A stretch of 64,000 bases of DNA from the NCBI GenBank assembly GCA_016125285.1, contig WGMA01000005.1, forward strand, positions 164,635-228,634, given 5' to 3'. Below, one piece after another: positions 34,935 through 43,364 of this stretch. The position numbers and the translations under genes are program-made. Under the pieces are notes generated by a model that was not told the origin of the DNA, did not search any database, and saw only the letters and a program-made list of their open reading frames with translations. The stretch comes from Phycisphaera sp. Its GTDB lineage: Bacteria > Planctomycetota > Phycisphaerae > Phycisphaerales > Zrk34. Numbering within the stretch: position 1 is the stretch's first letter; the number at the start of each line of letters is the position of its first letter.

Positions 34935-35729
34935 CTAGAACTCGATGCCGAACAGGAAGCGCGTCTCGAAGTCCGCCTCGTCGGCCAGGTCCGTCACCTG
35001 GAACAGCGGCGTGACCGTGATGAACCAGCCCTTGCCGCGATACGACACGTTCGGCCCGACGTACACCACGTGGTCGCCGAACTCCTCCCACTCGTCGATA
35101 CCGATCTCGTGCAGCAACTCGAACCCCGCCGTCAGTTGGGGGACGATCTGGTAGCTGACGCCGAACGTCTGCGCCAGCTCGCCCGCCCGCTCGTCGTAGT
35201 CGCCGAACTCCTCGCCTTCCCACTCCGCTTCGAGGATGCCGTTCCACACGATCGACCACGGGCCGATGTCCTTCTGAAGCAGCAGCTTGCCCTCGACGCC
35301 CACCTCGTGCTCGCCGATCCTGACCTCGCCGTACACCGCCGAGCCGATCGGGTCGGTCACGGGATTGGTAATCGAGTAGATCGTCTCGAGCGCGACGTTC
35401 TGCCAGCTCGTCCCGTCGTCCTCGACGCTGTCGCCGTGCTCGTATCGCCAGTCCGACAGGTAGAACGCGACCTGCCAGTTGTCCGCCAGGCCGTACTCCA
35501 CCTCGTGGCGGAAGTCGATGCGGTCGAAGTTGCGGTCCTCGGCCTTCGATGTCTTCCACGTGACCCACTGCTCGTACTCCCACGCGCCCTTCGGCATCGT
35601 GGTCGTCTCGTAGCTGTACCCAAATCGGCGGGGGTCCGCGCGGGCCGTGTCAGCGACCATCGCCGAACCGATCAGCACGCCGAGGATCATCACGCCGGTC
35701 GAAACCTTCATCGCAAACAATCGCATCAT
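34935..35729 (-). CDS. Outer-membrane beta-barrel protein of unknown substrate
   Basis: A 264-residue protein with a signal peptide ending near TARA (residue 31) and alternating beta-strand pattern throughout, ending in FLFGIEF, a barrel-type C-terminus. GGAGGAG precedes the ATG-ATG start. It resembles the copper-resistance/transporter-like porin-type proteins often encoded beside c-type cytochromes; I cannot name a substrate. Palindromic operator-like sites lie 25-80 bp upstream. Confidence 0.7.
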   Translation of the reverse strand: MMRLFAMKVSTGVMILGVLIGSAMVADTARADPRRFGYSYETTTMPKGAWEYEQWVTWKTSKAEDRNFDRIDFRHEVEYGLADNWQVAFYLSDWRYEHGDSVEDDGTSWQNVALETIYSITNPVTDPIGSAVYGEVRIGEHEVGVEGKLLLQKDIGPWSIVWNGILEAEWEGEEFGDYDERAGELAQTFGVSYQIVPQLTAGFELLHEIGIDEWEEFGDHVVYVGPNVSYRGKGWFITVTPLFQVTDLADEADFETRFLFGIEF

Positions 35730-35754
35730 GTCACTCCTCCAGGCTAATTGATCC

Positions 35755-35805
35755 TGAGTCTCAATAATCCCACTGGCGGCGAATACTAATTGAGACCAAT
35801 TCTCA
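35755..35805. promoter_or_regulatory. Two TGAG...CTCA palindromes upstream of the barrel-protein operon
   Basis: TGAGTCTCA (35755-35763) and TGAGACCAATTCTCA (35791-35805) flank a -10-like AT-rich stretch. The second agrees with a Fur-type 7-1-7 palindrome (TGATAATNATTATCA) at 11 of 14 positions. A metal-responsive repressor site is inferred. Confidence 0.45.
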
Positions 35806-35931
35806 AGTCAACCCGTGTGCAGGAGGCGTACAGCCCGATGCGTTGGGCGCACAGATATGGCGCAATCAACTCATATAGATATGGTTACAGGCCATGCCCG
35901 GCCGCGACGGGCCACACGTTCGCCAAGAAAA

Positions 35932-37335
35932 TCAGGCGACGATGTCGTGGGCGACATGGCCGTACACATCGGTCAGACGGAAGTCACGACCGGCGTAGCG
36001 GTAGGTCAGGCGCTCGTGATTGAGGCCCATGAGGTGCAGGATCGTGGCGTGCAGGTCGTGGAAGTCCATGGTGTTTTCCACGGCGGTGATGCCGTTGGGG
36101 TCGGTCGCGCCGTGACGGATTCCGCCGCGCACCCCGCCGCCGGCCATCCAGAAGGTGAAGCCGGTGTGGTTGTGATCGCGCCCGTCCTGCTTCTTGACGT
36201 GCGGCGTCCGCCCGAACTCACCGCCCCACACCACCAGCGTATCCTCCAGCATGCCGCGCTGCTTGAGGTCGGTCAGCAGGGCCGCGATGGGCTGATCGGT
36301 CTGCCGCGCGTTCTTGCCGAGCGTCTTTTCGAGGCCGTTGTGCTGGTCCCAACTGCTGTGCGACAACTCGATATACCGCACGCCCGCCTCCGCGAAGCGC
36401 CGCGCCAGCAGACACTGCCGCCCGAAGCCATCCGTGTCGCCGCCACCGACACCGTACATCTCCAGCGTCTGCGTCGACTCGCGCGTCAGGTCCATGACAC
36501 TCGGCACCGCGGCCTGCATGCGGAACGCCAGCTCGTACGACTCGATCACGCCCTCGACATCCTGCGCCTCATGGCTCTGCGACGCCAGGTCGCGGTTCAT
36601 CGCCTGCACGAGATCGATCTGACGCCGCTGCGCCGACTCGGACAGGCGCGACTGGCGGATGTTGTCGATCGCGGCGTTCTTCAGGTCGCCGCCGAGCGAG
36701 CCGATGCGCGTGCCCTGAAACGCCGCGGGCAGGAACGCCGAGCCGTAGTTCTGCGACCCGCCGACACGCGACGGGGGATTGATCGTGATGAAGCCCGGCA
36801 GGTTCTCGTTGTCCGTCCCCAGGCCGTACAGCGTCCACGCGCCGACCGACGGCCGCACGAACTGGAACGACCCGGTATGCAGCTGCACGAACGCCTCGGG
36901 GTGCGCCGGCACGTCGCCGTGCATCCCGTTGATCAGGCACAGGTCGTCGGCGTGCTGCGCGAGGTTAGGGAACACGTCGCTGATCGGCAGGCCCGACTCG
37001 CCGTACCGCTTGAAGCCCCACGGCGACGGCATGAGCGTGCGCCCGCTGATCTTCTTGCCGGCGTCGGTGGTCAGCGCGGGCTTGTGATCGAACGTGTCGA
37101 CGTGGCTCGGCCCGCCGCGCATGCACAGGAAGATGACACGCTTGGCGCGGGCGGCGTGGTGCGGTGCGCGCGGCGCCGTGGCGCTGGGCGTCATCACCGC
37201 CGCGCCGCTCGACGCCGTCGGCCCCGCGGCGATCGCGCCGCGCTGCGCCCACTGCGTCGCCAGCCCGGCGAACGCGAGATAGCCGAACCCGCACGAGGCC
37301 CGCTGCAAGATGTTCCGACGTGTCAGATCGTTCAT
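35932..37335 (-). CDS. DUF1501 protein with Tat signal
   Basis: A 467-residue member of the DUF1501 family abundant in planctomycetes, structurally related to sulfatase/alkaline phosphatase. The N-terminus has the twin-arginine motif TRRNILQ followed by a hydrophobic stretch. Conserved pieces include VIFLCMRGGPSHVDTFDHKP, LSHSSWDQHNG and GGEFGRTPHVKKQDGRDHN. Its partner, the DUF1549/DUF1553 protein, is encoded 31 bp upstream on the same strand; such pairs are thought to act on polymers in the periplasm, with function unproven. Confidence 0.92.
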   Translation of the reverse strand: MNDLTRRNILQRASCGFGYLAFAGLATQWAQRGAIAAGPTASSGAAVMTPSATAPRAPHHAARAKRVIFLCMRGGPSHVDTFDHKPALTTDAGKKISGRTLMPSPWGFKRYGESGLPISDVFPNLAQHADDLCLINGMHGDVPAHPEAFVQLHTGSFQFVRPSVGAWTLYGLGTDNENLPGFITINPPSRVGGSQNYGSAFLPAAFQGTRIGSLGGDLKNAAIDNIRQSRLSESAQRRQIDLVQAMNRDLASQSHEAQDVEGVIESYELAFRMQAAVPSVMDLTRESTQTLEMYGVGGGDTDGFGRQCLLARRFAEAGVRYIELSHSSWDQHNGLEKTLGKNARQTDQPIAALLTDLKQRGMLEDTLVVWGGEFGRTPHVKKQDGRDHNHTGFTFWMAGGGVRGGIRHGATDPNGITAVENTMDFHDLHATILHLMGLNHERLTYRYAGRDFRLTDVYGHVAHDIVA

Positions 37336-37366
37336 CGTCTGGATCCTTACGCGACCCGCAACCGGG

Positions 37367-39865
37367 TCAGTTGATGTAGCGGAACTCCGCCGAGGCCAGC
37401 AGCGCCTGGCAGAAGCTGGCCCACGCCGTGACGCGCGCCGCGTCGCCGCTCAGTTCCTTCGTCGTCGCATCGAGGTACCGCAGCGCCCGCACGCGCTCCT
37501 GCTCGCTCGGCAGCCGGCACAGCGCCAGCCGATACGCCTGCGTCACCCGGCCCGCGTCGTCGTTCGAGCTGTCGCCCAGCAGCCGCTCGGCCATCTGCTT
37601 CGACCGGCTCAGCACGAACGGGCTGTTCATCATGTACAGCGCCTGCGTCGGCACCGTCGTCACGTCCCGCGCCCCCACCAGCATGCTCGGCTCGGCGAAG
37701 TCGAACGTCTGCAGCATCTCCGGCACCACGTTCCGCACGATCGGCAGGTAAACGCTGCGGTGGTCGCTCGCAACGCCCTTCACCTTCGCCAGCATCTTGT
37801 TGTCGCGCTCGATGTCGCCGTCCAGGTCCGCCACGACGCTGTGCGTCACCGGATCGAGCTCGAGCATGCCGGCCGCGCTGAGCACCGCGTCGCGCAACGC
37901 CTCGGCGTCGAGCCGGCGGCGGTCCATCCGCCAGTGCAGCAGGTTGTCCGGATCGATCGCGTCGTTCGCCGCGCTGTACTCGTTCGACAGCCGGTACACG
38001 TGGCTGAGCACCAGCCGCCGCACGGTCTTCTTCACCGACCAGCCGTCGGCGATGAACGTCGTGGCGAGATGATCGAGCAGCCGCGCATCGCTCGGCTCTT
38101 CGCCGGACGCGCCGAAGTTGTCGACGGTCCGCACGATGCCCGCGCCGAACAGGTGGTGCCAGATGCGGTTGACCATCACGCGCGCCGCGAGGTGACCCGC
38201 GCCGTGCTCCGGATCGGTCAGCCACTCCGCCAGCTGCACGCGGCCGGAGTGATGATCGTCGATCTTCAGCTCGTCGTCCGACGCCGGCAGCACGCGCAGG
38301 TAGCCGCGCGGCACCGATTCGCCCAGCGTGTCCGGGTTGCCGCGGATGTGCACCCGGCAGTCGCCCGGCTTGTCCGAGTCGCCCAGGCCCATCGCATACT
38401 CCGGCTCGGGCGGTGCGTCGGCGCGGACCTTGTCGAGCTTCTCGTCCAGCTCCGTCACCGTCGCCTTCATCCCCGCCATCTCCGCGTTGATCTTCGCCAG
38501 CTTCGTCGCGTCGCCGTCCTTGAGCTTCTTCTCCTCCTTGGCCAGCTTCTTGAGCTTGTCCTGCGCCGCGGTCAGCTGCTTGTTGAGCGCCGCCATGCGT
38601 GCGCGGTGCGCCTTGAGCGCCGCGGCCGCCTCCTCGGCGCCGTCGCCCAGCGGCATCAGCTCACCCGGCTGGCGATTGCCGTTCTGCTTCTTCGTGCCGT
38701 AGTACACCTGCGTCGACGTGAAGATCCCCGCCAGGGCGTAGTAGTCTTCCTGCGGGAACGGATCGAACTTGTGGTCGTGACACCGGGCGCAGCTGACCGT
38801 CAGCCCCAGCACCGCGCGGCTCGTCACGTCGATCTGCTCGTCGACCACGTCCATGCGGAACTGGTCCTTGTCCTTCTCGTTGAGCGACTTCGGCCCCATC
38901 GCCAGGAACCCCGTCGCGATGACCGGCTCCGTCGCGTCCTGCCCCGGCAGCGGCTCGATCAGATCGCCCGCCACCTGCTCGCGGATGAACCGGTCGTAAG
39001 GCTTGTCCGCGTTCATCGACGCGATCACGTAATCGCGGAAACGCCACGCCTGCGGATACGCGAAGTTCCGCTCCATGCCCGTCGACTCGGCGTAACGCGC
39101 CACGTCCAGCCAATGTCGACCCCACCGTTCACCGAAACGCGGCGAGGCCAGCAGTTCGTCGACCACCTTCGCCAGCGCCTGCGACGTGCGATCGGCGAGG
39201 AAGCGGTCCACCTGCTGCGGTGTCGGCGGCAACCCGATCAGGTCGAAGTACACCCGACGGACCAGCGTCTCGCGGTCCGCGTCCGCCACCGGCGTCAGCC
39301 CCTTCGACTCCAGCGTCGCCAGCACGAAGCGGTCCGTCTCCGTCATCGGCCAAGCCGTGTCCTTCACCTTCGGCGCGGTCATGACGCCGGGCTTCACGAA
39401 CGCCCAGTACTGCCTGCCCGCTTCGAGATCGATCTCGCGCTTGATCAGCCCGGAATTGCCGCCCTTGCGCGGGTCCGGCGCGCCCATCTTCACCCACTCC
39501 TCCAGCAGTTCGATCTGGCGATCGCTCAGCTTCGTCTTCGGCGGCATCTTCGTGTCGGCGTCCGCCCAACGCACCGCCTTGATCAGCAGGCTCTCGTCGA
39601 CCTTGCCCGGTACGATCGCCGGCCCGGTATCCCCGCCGGTCAGCACACCCGCGCGGCTGTCCAGCAGCAACCCGCCCTTGAGCTTCTTCGCGTTGGCCGA
39701 GTGGCACTCGTAGCAATGGTCCGAAAGGATCGGCCGCACGTACCGCTCGAAGAACGCCACGCCCTCCGCGTCCGGCTCCGCCGCACGTGCGCAAACCGAC
39801 CCCCCGGCGATCACCACGACCGCAAAAAGGAACGACCCGAAATGAACTCGGCCACGTCCAGACAT
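37367..39865 (-). CDS. PSCyt1-DUF1549-DUF1553 cytochrome-type protein
   Basis: An 832-residue planctomycete-type protein. A signal peptide is followed by a cytochrome-like domain with one heme motif (CYECH, near residue 50) and axial methionine candidates (DTKMPPKTK). DUF1549 (PSCyt2) follows around 150-360 with RHWLDVARYAES and SCARCHDHKFDPFPQEDYY, a second CxxCH. A Lys/Ala coiled-coil insertion (about 410-460) precedes DUF1553 (HGAGHLAARVMVNRIWHHLFG, then ALYMMNSPFV). It is encoded just upstream of the DUF1501 gene, likely as an operon. Confidence 0.92.
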   Translation of the reverse strand: MSGRGRVHFGSFLFAVVVIAGGSVCARAAEPDAEGVAFFERYVRPILSDHCYECHSANAKKLKGGLLLDSRAGVLTGGDTGPAIVPGKVDESLLIKAVRWADADTKMPPKTKLSDRQIELLEEWVKMGAPDPRKGGNSGLIKREIDLEAGRQYWAFVKPGVMTAPKVKDTAWPMTETDRFVLATLESKGLTPVADADRETLVRRVYFDLIGLPPTPQQVDRFLADRTSQALAKVVDELLASPRFGERWGRHWLDVARYAESTGMERNFAYPQAWRFRDYVIASMNADKPYDRFIREQVAGDLIEPLPGQDATEPVIATGFLAMGPKSLNEKDKDQFRMDVVDEQIDVTSRAVLGLTVSCARCHDHKFDPFPQEDYYALAGIFTSTQVYYGTKKQNGNRQPGELMPLGDGAEEAAAALKAHRARMAALNKQLTAAQDKLKKLAKEEKKLKDGDATKLAKINAEMAGMKATVTELDEKLDKVRADAPPEPEYAMGLGDSDKPGDCRVHIRGNPDTLGESVPRGYLRVLPASDDELKIDDHHSGRVQLAEWLTDPEHGAGHLAARVMVNRIWHHLFGAGIVRTVDNFGASGEEPSDARLLDHLATTFIADGWSVKKTVRRLVLSHVYRLSNEYSAANDAIDPDNLLHWRMDRRRLDAEALRDAVLSAAGMLELDPVTHSVVADLDGDIERDNKMLAKVKGVASDHRSVYLPIVRNVVPEMLQTFDFAEPSMLVGARDVTTVPTQALYMMNSPFVLSRSKQMAERLLGDSSNDDAGRVTQAYRLALCRLPSEQERVRALRYLDATTKELSGDAARVTAWASFCQALLASAEFRYIN

Positions 39866-39978
39866 GCGATGCCCTCGCGTTCTCCCGCCAGTTCAACGCC
39901 CCGCACCCCGGGCGTATTTCGTAATCCTAGTAATTGATTGACCCGCCAGACCCCCCGGTTACCCAAGAACTGAAAAAC

Positions 39979-40019
39979 GCACCCGGCAGGATTCGAACCT
40001 GCGACCTGAGCTTTAGGAA
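39979..40019 (-). repeat. Displaced tRNA-Arg 3' half (attachment site)
   Basis: It matches the tRNA from anticodon loop to acceptor stem except at three bases. Those changes give G49-C65 in the T stem and C72 opposite G1, so this copy pairs perfectly with the tRNA 5' half and is likely the original chromosomal end. It has no 5' half of its own. Confidence 0.85.
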
Positions 40020-40132
40020 CTCACATAACTAGCTTCACATGAGACAGTTAGGATGACATTTAACGCCACCCAATCGAGCACCTTACGGCGATTTCGATCC
40101 ACCTGCGCCAGCCCTCACGTGCCCCTTACATT

Positions 40133-40183
40133 GGAGGGTCTTTGAGGTTTCCGTGGAGGGTTTATGGAGGGTTTATGGAGGGT
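40133..40183 (+). repeat. GGAGGGT direct repeats, left end of element
   Basis: GGAGGGT occurs at 40133, 40155, 40166 and 40177, the last three in perfect 11-bp phase as GGAGGGTTTAT units. The same units recur at the right end (43246, 43257) in the same orientation. They may be integrase arm-type binding sites. Confidence 0.6.
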
Positions 40184-40264
40184 CGACAACCTTTCCAATG
40201 GAGAAAGCTCTAGGGGGTGACCTCGTGCGTACTCAACTGAATCTGATGCACGGGACCTTCCTTC

Positions 40265-40510
40265 TTGTCCTTCGTCCTGACGGCGAGCGTGGCGGCCACC
40301 GTGGCATTGTCGGGGCAGTTGACGGAGGTGTTCAATGGAGGGGGTGTTCCGGTCGCCTCCGCTTCGGCTTCGCCGGGCACGACACCGACCTGTCCGAAAT
40401 GCAACATAGAGATGGTGCTGCGGACGGCGACGAAAGGGCAGAACGCCGGGGGGCGGTTCTGGGGGTGCCCGAATTACCCGAAGTGCCGGGAGATCGTAGT
40501 GATAGCATAG
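40265..40510 (+). CDS. Small protein with topoisomerase-type C4 zinc ribbon
   Basis: An 81-residue frame whose last ~40 residues carry CPKCNIEMVLRT and FWGCPNYPKCREIV, the four-cysteine zinc ribbon found at the C-terminus of topoisomerase I and in stand-alone proteins. The only start before the domain is TTG at 40265 or an internal GTG; no Shine-Dalgarno is evident. It may be the 3' remnant of a larger gene. Its 3' end overlaps the opposing gene at 40474 by 37 bp. Confidence 0.5.
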   Translation: MSFVLTASVAATVALSGQLTEVFNGGGVPVASASASPGTTPTCPKCNIEMVLRTATKGQNAGGRFWGCPNYPKCREIVVIA

Positions 40511-40887
40511 CTTGCTTCACATCCCAAACGACTAAGAGTCTTGATGTTTGCTTCGAAAGTATCTCTTTTGCTCATGATGCCCACCCCGTGTCTATTCGGG
40601 CACCCGTCGCCGGGATGGTTGATGAAGGCGATGACGTGTGACGGTGGAACGTCGATGATCCCATTGCCCTTGTTGAGGCACTGACTCGCTTGAATCAGAA
40701 GCCACCGGTGCGGGTGGTCCGGGCTGTAGCCGCTCCAGTCGCACGCCTCGCCGGTCAGCTCAATGATGTCCTCGACGGACCTGAACGGTAGCGACTTGGC
40801 GTGGGCATGAAGCTGCTCGACGGCTTGGTGGGCAGGACCGGGCTTGCGGCCCTTGAGGTGAAAACCGTAGTGGATCGTCAGTCCCAT
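40474..40887 (-). CDS. Conserved hypothetical protein, probably 3'-truncated
   Basis: A 137-residue frame beginning MGLTIHYGFHLKG, an N-terminus I recognise from a conserved uncharacterised family (about 200 or more residues) with the same LTIHY start and a helical second part. Here HRWLLIQASQCLNKGNGIIDVPP and PGDGCPNRHGVGI follow, but the last ~20 residues are antisense to the zinc-ribbon frame and look unrelated, so the gene was probably cut near 40515. Function unknown. Confidence 0.6.
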   Translation of the reverse strand: MGLTIHYGFHLKGRKPGPAHQAVEQLHAHAKSLPFRSVEDIIELTGEACDWSGYSPDHPHRWLLIQASQCLNKGNGIIDVPPSHVIAFINHPGDGCPNRHGVGIMSKRDTFEANIKTLSRLGCEASYAITTISRHFG

Positions 40888-41056
40888 GTCGAGACGTGTA
40901 CATCCTAACTATAGACACATCAGTATCTTGACAATCACGTGGAACTTGCCGAGTCTAACGCCTGTGTGACTAGATAAATGGGCTACACCCATTTGCCCAT
41001 TTGGTTCGTTACCCCGGATCGGGTATAATCAAGTGCCGATGATTAGGAGAACGGAT

Positions 41057-41332
41057 ATGGCCACCAAACTACTGGACAGCCGAGGCCGATTGACGTTGGG
41101 CAAGGATTTTGCCAACAAGACGGTGCTCGTGGAAGAGGTCAAGGCGGGTTCATATATTGTCACGTTGGCCGCAGCGATTCCTGAGCGAGAGCTTTGGCTG
41201 TTCAAGAACGAGATGGCGCTCGCCTCGGTGAAGGCTGGGATCAGCGATGCGGTTAACGGTCGACTTGAAGAGCCGCTGGATATGGATGAGATCAAGCAAT
41301 GGGCTGACCAACTCGCAGACGACGAATACTGA
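41057..41332 (+). CDS. Antitoxin of a type II toxin-antitoxin pair
   Basis: A 91-residue protein started at ATG 41057, eight bases after AGGAGA. The N-terminal part (KLLDSRGRLTLGKDFANKTV) looks like a small AbrB-like DNA-binding strand-loop. The C-terminal acidic helix (LDMDEIKQWADQLADDEY) would wrap the toxin. Its TGA overlaps the toxin ATG by one base, the usual arrangement. Its low GC matches the element rather than the host genome. Confidence 0.75.
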   Translation: MATKLLDSRGRLTLGKDFANKTVLVEEVKAGSYIVTLAAAIPERELWLFKNEMALASVKAGISDAVNGRLEEPLDMDEIKQWADQLADDEY

Positions 41333-41694
41333 TGTTCAAGATCATCCCAACAGCCACAGCCAAGGCGCAGCTCGCTCAATTGAAACAAGCCGCCGAGACC
41401 GCACGCAAGAATCGGGAAGAGAACAACAAGAAATCAAAGAAGAAGTCCAAGTCGTCCAAGCAAGAAGGACTGTATAAGCAGGTATGCAAAGCCATCAATC
41501 TGCTATCTAACAATCCAAAGCATCCGAGCCTCCAGACGCACGAATATGATGCGATCCCCAATCCTTACAACAAGAAGGAAAAGGTGTGGGAGGCGTACGT
41601 GCAGAACCATGCCTCTGCCGCTTGGAGACTCTTCTGGTGCTATGGACCCGGCAAGAACGAGATAACGATTATTGCCGTCACGCCGCACCCGTGA
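41332..41694 (+). CDS. RelE/ParE-superfamily toxin
   Basis: A 120-residue basic protein. A Lys/Asn-rich linker (residues 24-45) interrupts the N-terminal helices, then NPKHPSLQTHEYDAIPN and VWEAYVQNHASAAWRLFWCYGP lead to the C-terminal strands ITIIAVTPHP, the layout of RelE-like mRNA interferases. It is coupled to the antitoxin by an ATGA-type overlap, and its stop codon directly abuts the stop of the convergent recombinase fragment. Confidence 0.78.
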   Translation: MFKIIPTATAKAQLAQLKQAAETARKNREENNKKSKKKSKSSKQEGLYKQVCKAINLLSNNPKHPSLQTHEYDAIPNPYNKKEKVWEAYVQNHASAAWRLFWCYGPGKNEITIIAVTPHP

Positions 41695-42297
41695 TTAACT
41701 CACAGATAGATACTTCGACGACGAATCCGTGGGTCGGGCATGTAAGTACCGTCCCGTCGTCGCTACAGATGCGTGGCCAAGAGTCGCCTGCACGAGATGA
41801 ATCGGTGCTCCACGATCAAGAGCGTGCGAAGCATGGGCATGGCGAAGCCAGTGGCACGACACGTCCTTGTTGATCCCGGCCCGCTCCGATGCCCGTCGAA
41901 CGATCCGCCACACCTGCGACGACGACAGACCTCCACCCATACGTGATTGAAAGAACTCGGCATCTTCCGGCGCATCACCCCGCAGTCCCAACAGAGTCAT
42001 CCAGACGGACCCCGGCAGGAGGATGGTTCGGGTCTTATCGCCCTTGCCGTGGACCGTGATCTGTCCACCATCGTAACGGTCCTGACCGTCCCGCCACTTC
42101 AATCCGCACAACTCCGACACCCGCAACCCAGCAGCGTAGAGCAAGAGCAGTATGGCTCGATTCCGTGGGTTCGGCTCCAGTGCGATCATACGGTGGACCT
42201 GTTGCTCATCGAGGATGCGTTCTGCCAACCGATCCTTGTTGCCCGGCAGCTTCAATGGCTTCGTCACATCGAAGGGCAGGTAACCCATCGACGGTGC
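41695..42297 (-). pseudogene. Tyrosine recombinase, catalytic domain only (5' truncated)
   Basis: About 200 residues with the full catalytic set: Arg in AGLRVSELCGLKW, Lys in GKGDKTR, the HWLRHAHASHALDRG box, LGHASVATTGRYLH with the second histidine and the nucleophilic tyrosine. Similarity starts abruptly at GYLPFDVTKPLKLP, where the linker after the core-binding domain should be; upstream the frame reads antisense to the other recombinase. The N-terminal SAM-like domain is missing and no start site is evident, so I treat it as a fragment. Confidence 0.75.
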
Positions 42298-42298
42298 G

Positions 42299-43198
42299 AT
42301 GCTCGACAAATACATTGCCAAGCGTTCGAAGGAGCCGGGCAAGAAGAAGGGCGACAAGACCGCCCGCCACACCATCCACAACGAAGTGATCTCGGCGATC
42401 AAGCCCGCTCTCAAGGTGGCAATGAAGTGGGGTTACATCGACAAAATTCCCGAATGTCAGAGACTCAGATTGCCGGACAAGATCGGGCGAATCGTCACAC
42501 CCGAGCATTTCGAGTTGATCTATAGCAAGTGCGATGTCGCTACTGACCCAGCGGATCAAACTTGTGATGCGGAAGCATGGTGGCAAGCATTGTTGGTATT
42601 CGCCGTGACGACCGGCTGGCGCATCAGTGAAATTCTCGCCTTTACATGGGACGAGGTTGACCTCGAATCCGGGATGGTCGTGACGCTGGCGGAAACAAAC
42701 AAACCTGACCGTGATGACGTGGATTACCTGCCGCAACCCACCATCGAGCATCTGAAAGCAATCCGAGGCAGGGACCGGCGAGTATTCCCTTGGAATCACA
42801 ATGACACCCATCTGAGAAACGTCTTCCATCGAATTCAACGAGCCGCTGGTATCCATCTGCCCTGCCGTAGCAAGACCCACCAACACTCGCCCCGGTGTCA
42901 TGTGTACGGCTTCCATGCCTTGCGACGAATGTGTGGCACGGAGAACGCCGAGCGGCTCCCGGCGAAGGCGTTGCAGAAGAAGATGCGCCACAAGTCGTTC
43001 GAGACCACCCAGCATTACATCGGGCTGGCCGAACGAATGAAGAGGCACACCCAGAACACGTACGTCCCCAATTTCTTGAAGAAGAAGTCGGACAACGGTG
43101 ACGGGAAAGCCGGTCCCAACGGCGATAGCAAGGGGGAAACGAAAGACGATCCCGATGCCTCCGCTGACGGCCAGAATCCCCCCACTTCATCATCCTGA
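42299..43198 (+). CDS. Tyrosine recombinase/integrase, N-terminally shortened
   Basis: A 299-residue frame. Residues 1-55 are the second half of a core-binding domain (LDKYIAKRSKEPGKKKGD, then ISAIKPALKVAMKWGYIDKIPE). The catalytic domain has Arg in TTGWRISEILAFTWDEV, the HALRRMCGTENAE box, and MRHKSFETTQHYIGL with the second histidine and Tyr. A disordered Gly/Asp/Lys tail closes it. About 100 N-terminal residues usual for this family are absent, and no ribosome-binding site precedes the ATG. Activity is doubtful. Confidence 0.75.
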   Translation: MLDKYIAKRSKEPGKKKGDKTARHTIHNEVISAIKPALKVAMKWGYIDKIPECQRLRLPDKIGRIVTPEHFELIYSKCDVATDPADQTCDAEAWWQALLVFAVTTGWRISEILAFTWDEVDLESGMVVTLAETNKPDRDDVDYLPQPTIEHLKAIRGRDRRVFPWNHNDTHLRNVFHRIQRAAGIHLPCRSKTHQHSPRCHVYGFHALRRMCGTENAERLPAKALQKKMRHKSFETTQHYIGLAERMKRHTQNTYVPNFLKKKSDNGDGKAGPNGDSKGETKDDPDASADGQNPPTSSS

Positions 43199-43227
43199 AT
43201 CGCTTCAAGTTCTCTCCCAATCAATAA

Positions 43228-43267
43228 GCCGACCCTCCACCCCGTGGAGGGTTTATGGAGGGTCGGC
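43228..43267. repeat. Perfect 12-bp inverted repeat at right end of element
   Basis: GCCGACCCTCCA (43228-43239) and TGGAGGGTCGGC (43256-43267) flank a copy of GGAGGGTTTAT. It shares units with 40133-40183, and lies 24 bp from the tRNA 3' end. It may be an integrase binding site or a terminator of the recombinase gene. Confidence 0.65.
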
Positions 43268-43290
43268 CTACCCCGATTGATATAAGTCAA

Positions 43291-43364
43291 TACACCCGAC
43301 AGGATTCGAACCTGTGACCTGAGCTTTAGGAAAGCCCTGCTCTGTCCAACTGAGCTACGGGTGC
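43291..43364 (-). tRNA. tRNA-Arg (anticodon CCT)
   Basis: A 74-nt cloverleaf on the minus strand: acceptor GCACCCG/CGGGTGT, D stem GCTC/GAGC, anticodon stem GGGCT/AGCTC with loop TTCCTAA, five-base variable loop, T stem ACAGG/CCTGT around TTCGAAT, discriminator A. CCA is not encoded. Its 3' half was supplied by the integrated element, which leaves a G-U wobble at 1-72. Confidence 0.95.

Larger units (their letters stand above)
39979..43332. mobile_element. Integrated element in a tRNA-Arg(CCT) gene
   Basis: About 3.35 kb bounded by a 41-bp direct repeat of the tRNA 3' half (39979-40019 and 43292-43332, three mismatches). The intact tRNA uses the right copy; the left copy is the displaced original 3' end. 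Inside are a zinc-ribbon ORF, a truncated conserved gene, a toxin-antitoxin pair and two tyrosine recombinases lacking N-termini. The interior is visibly less GC-rich than the flanks. GGAGGGTTTAT repeats lie inside both ends. The element is probably no longer self-mobile. Confidence 0.85.

Noticed and set aside
39979..40019. A second tRNA gene
   Set aside because: Only the 3' half is present; there is no D arm or 5' acceptor strand, and it matches the tRNA at 43291-43364 as a displaced attachment site.
42206..43048. Minus-strand 280-codon frame over the integrase
   Set aside because: It overlaps a plus-strand recombinase with intact catalytic residues, and its own translation shows no family features.
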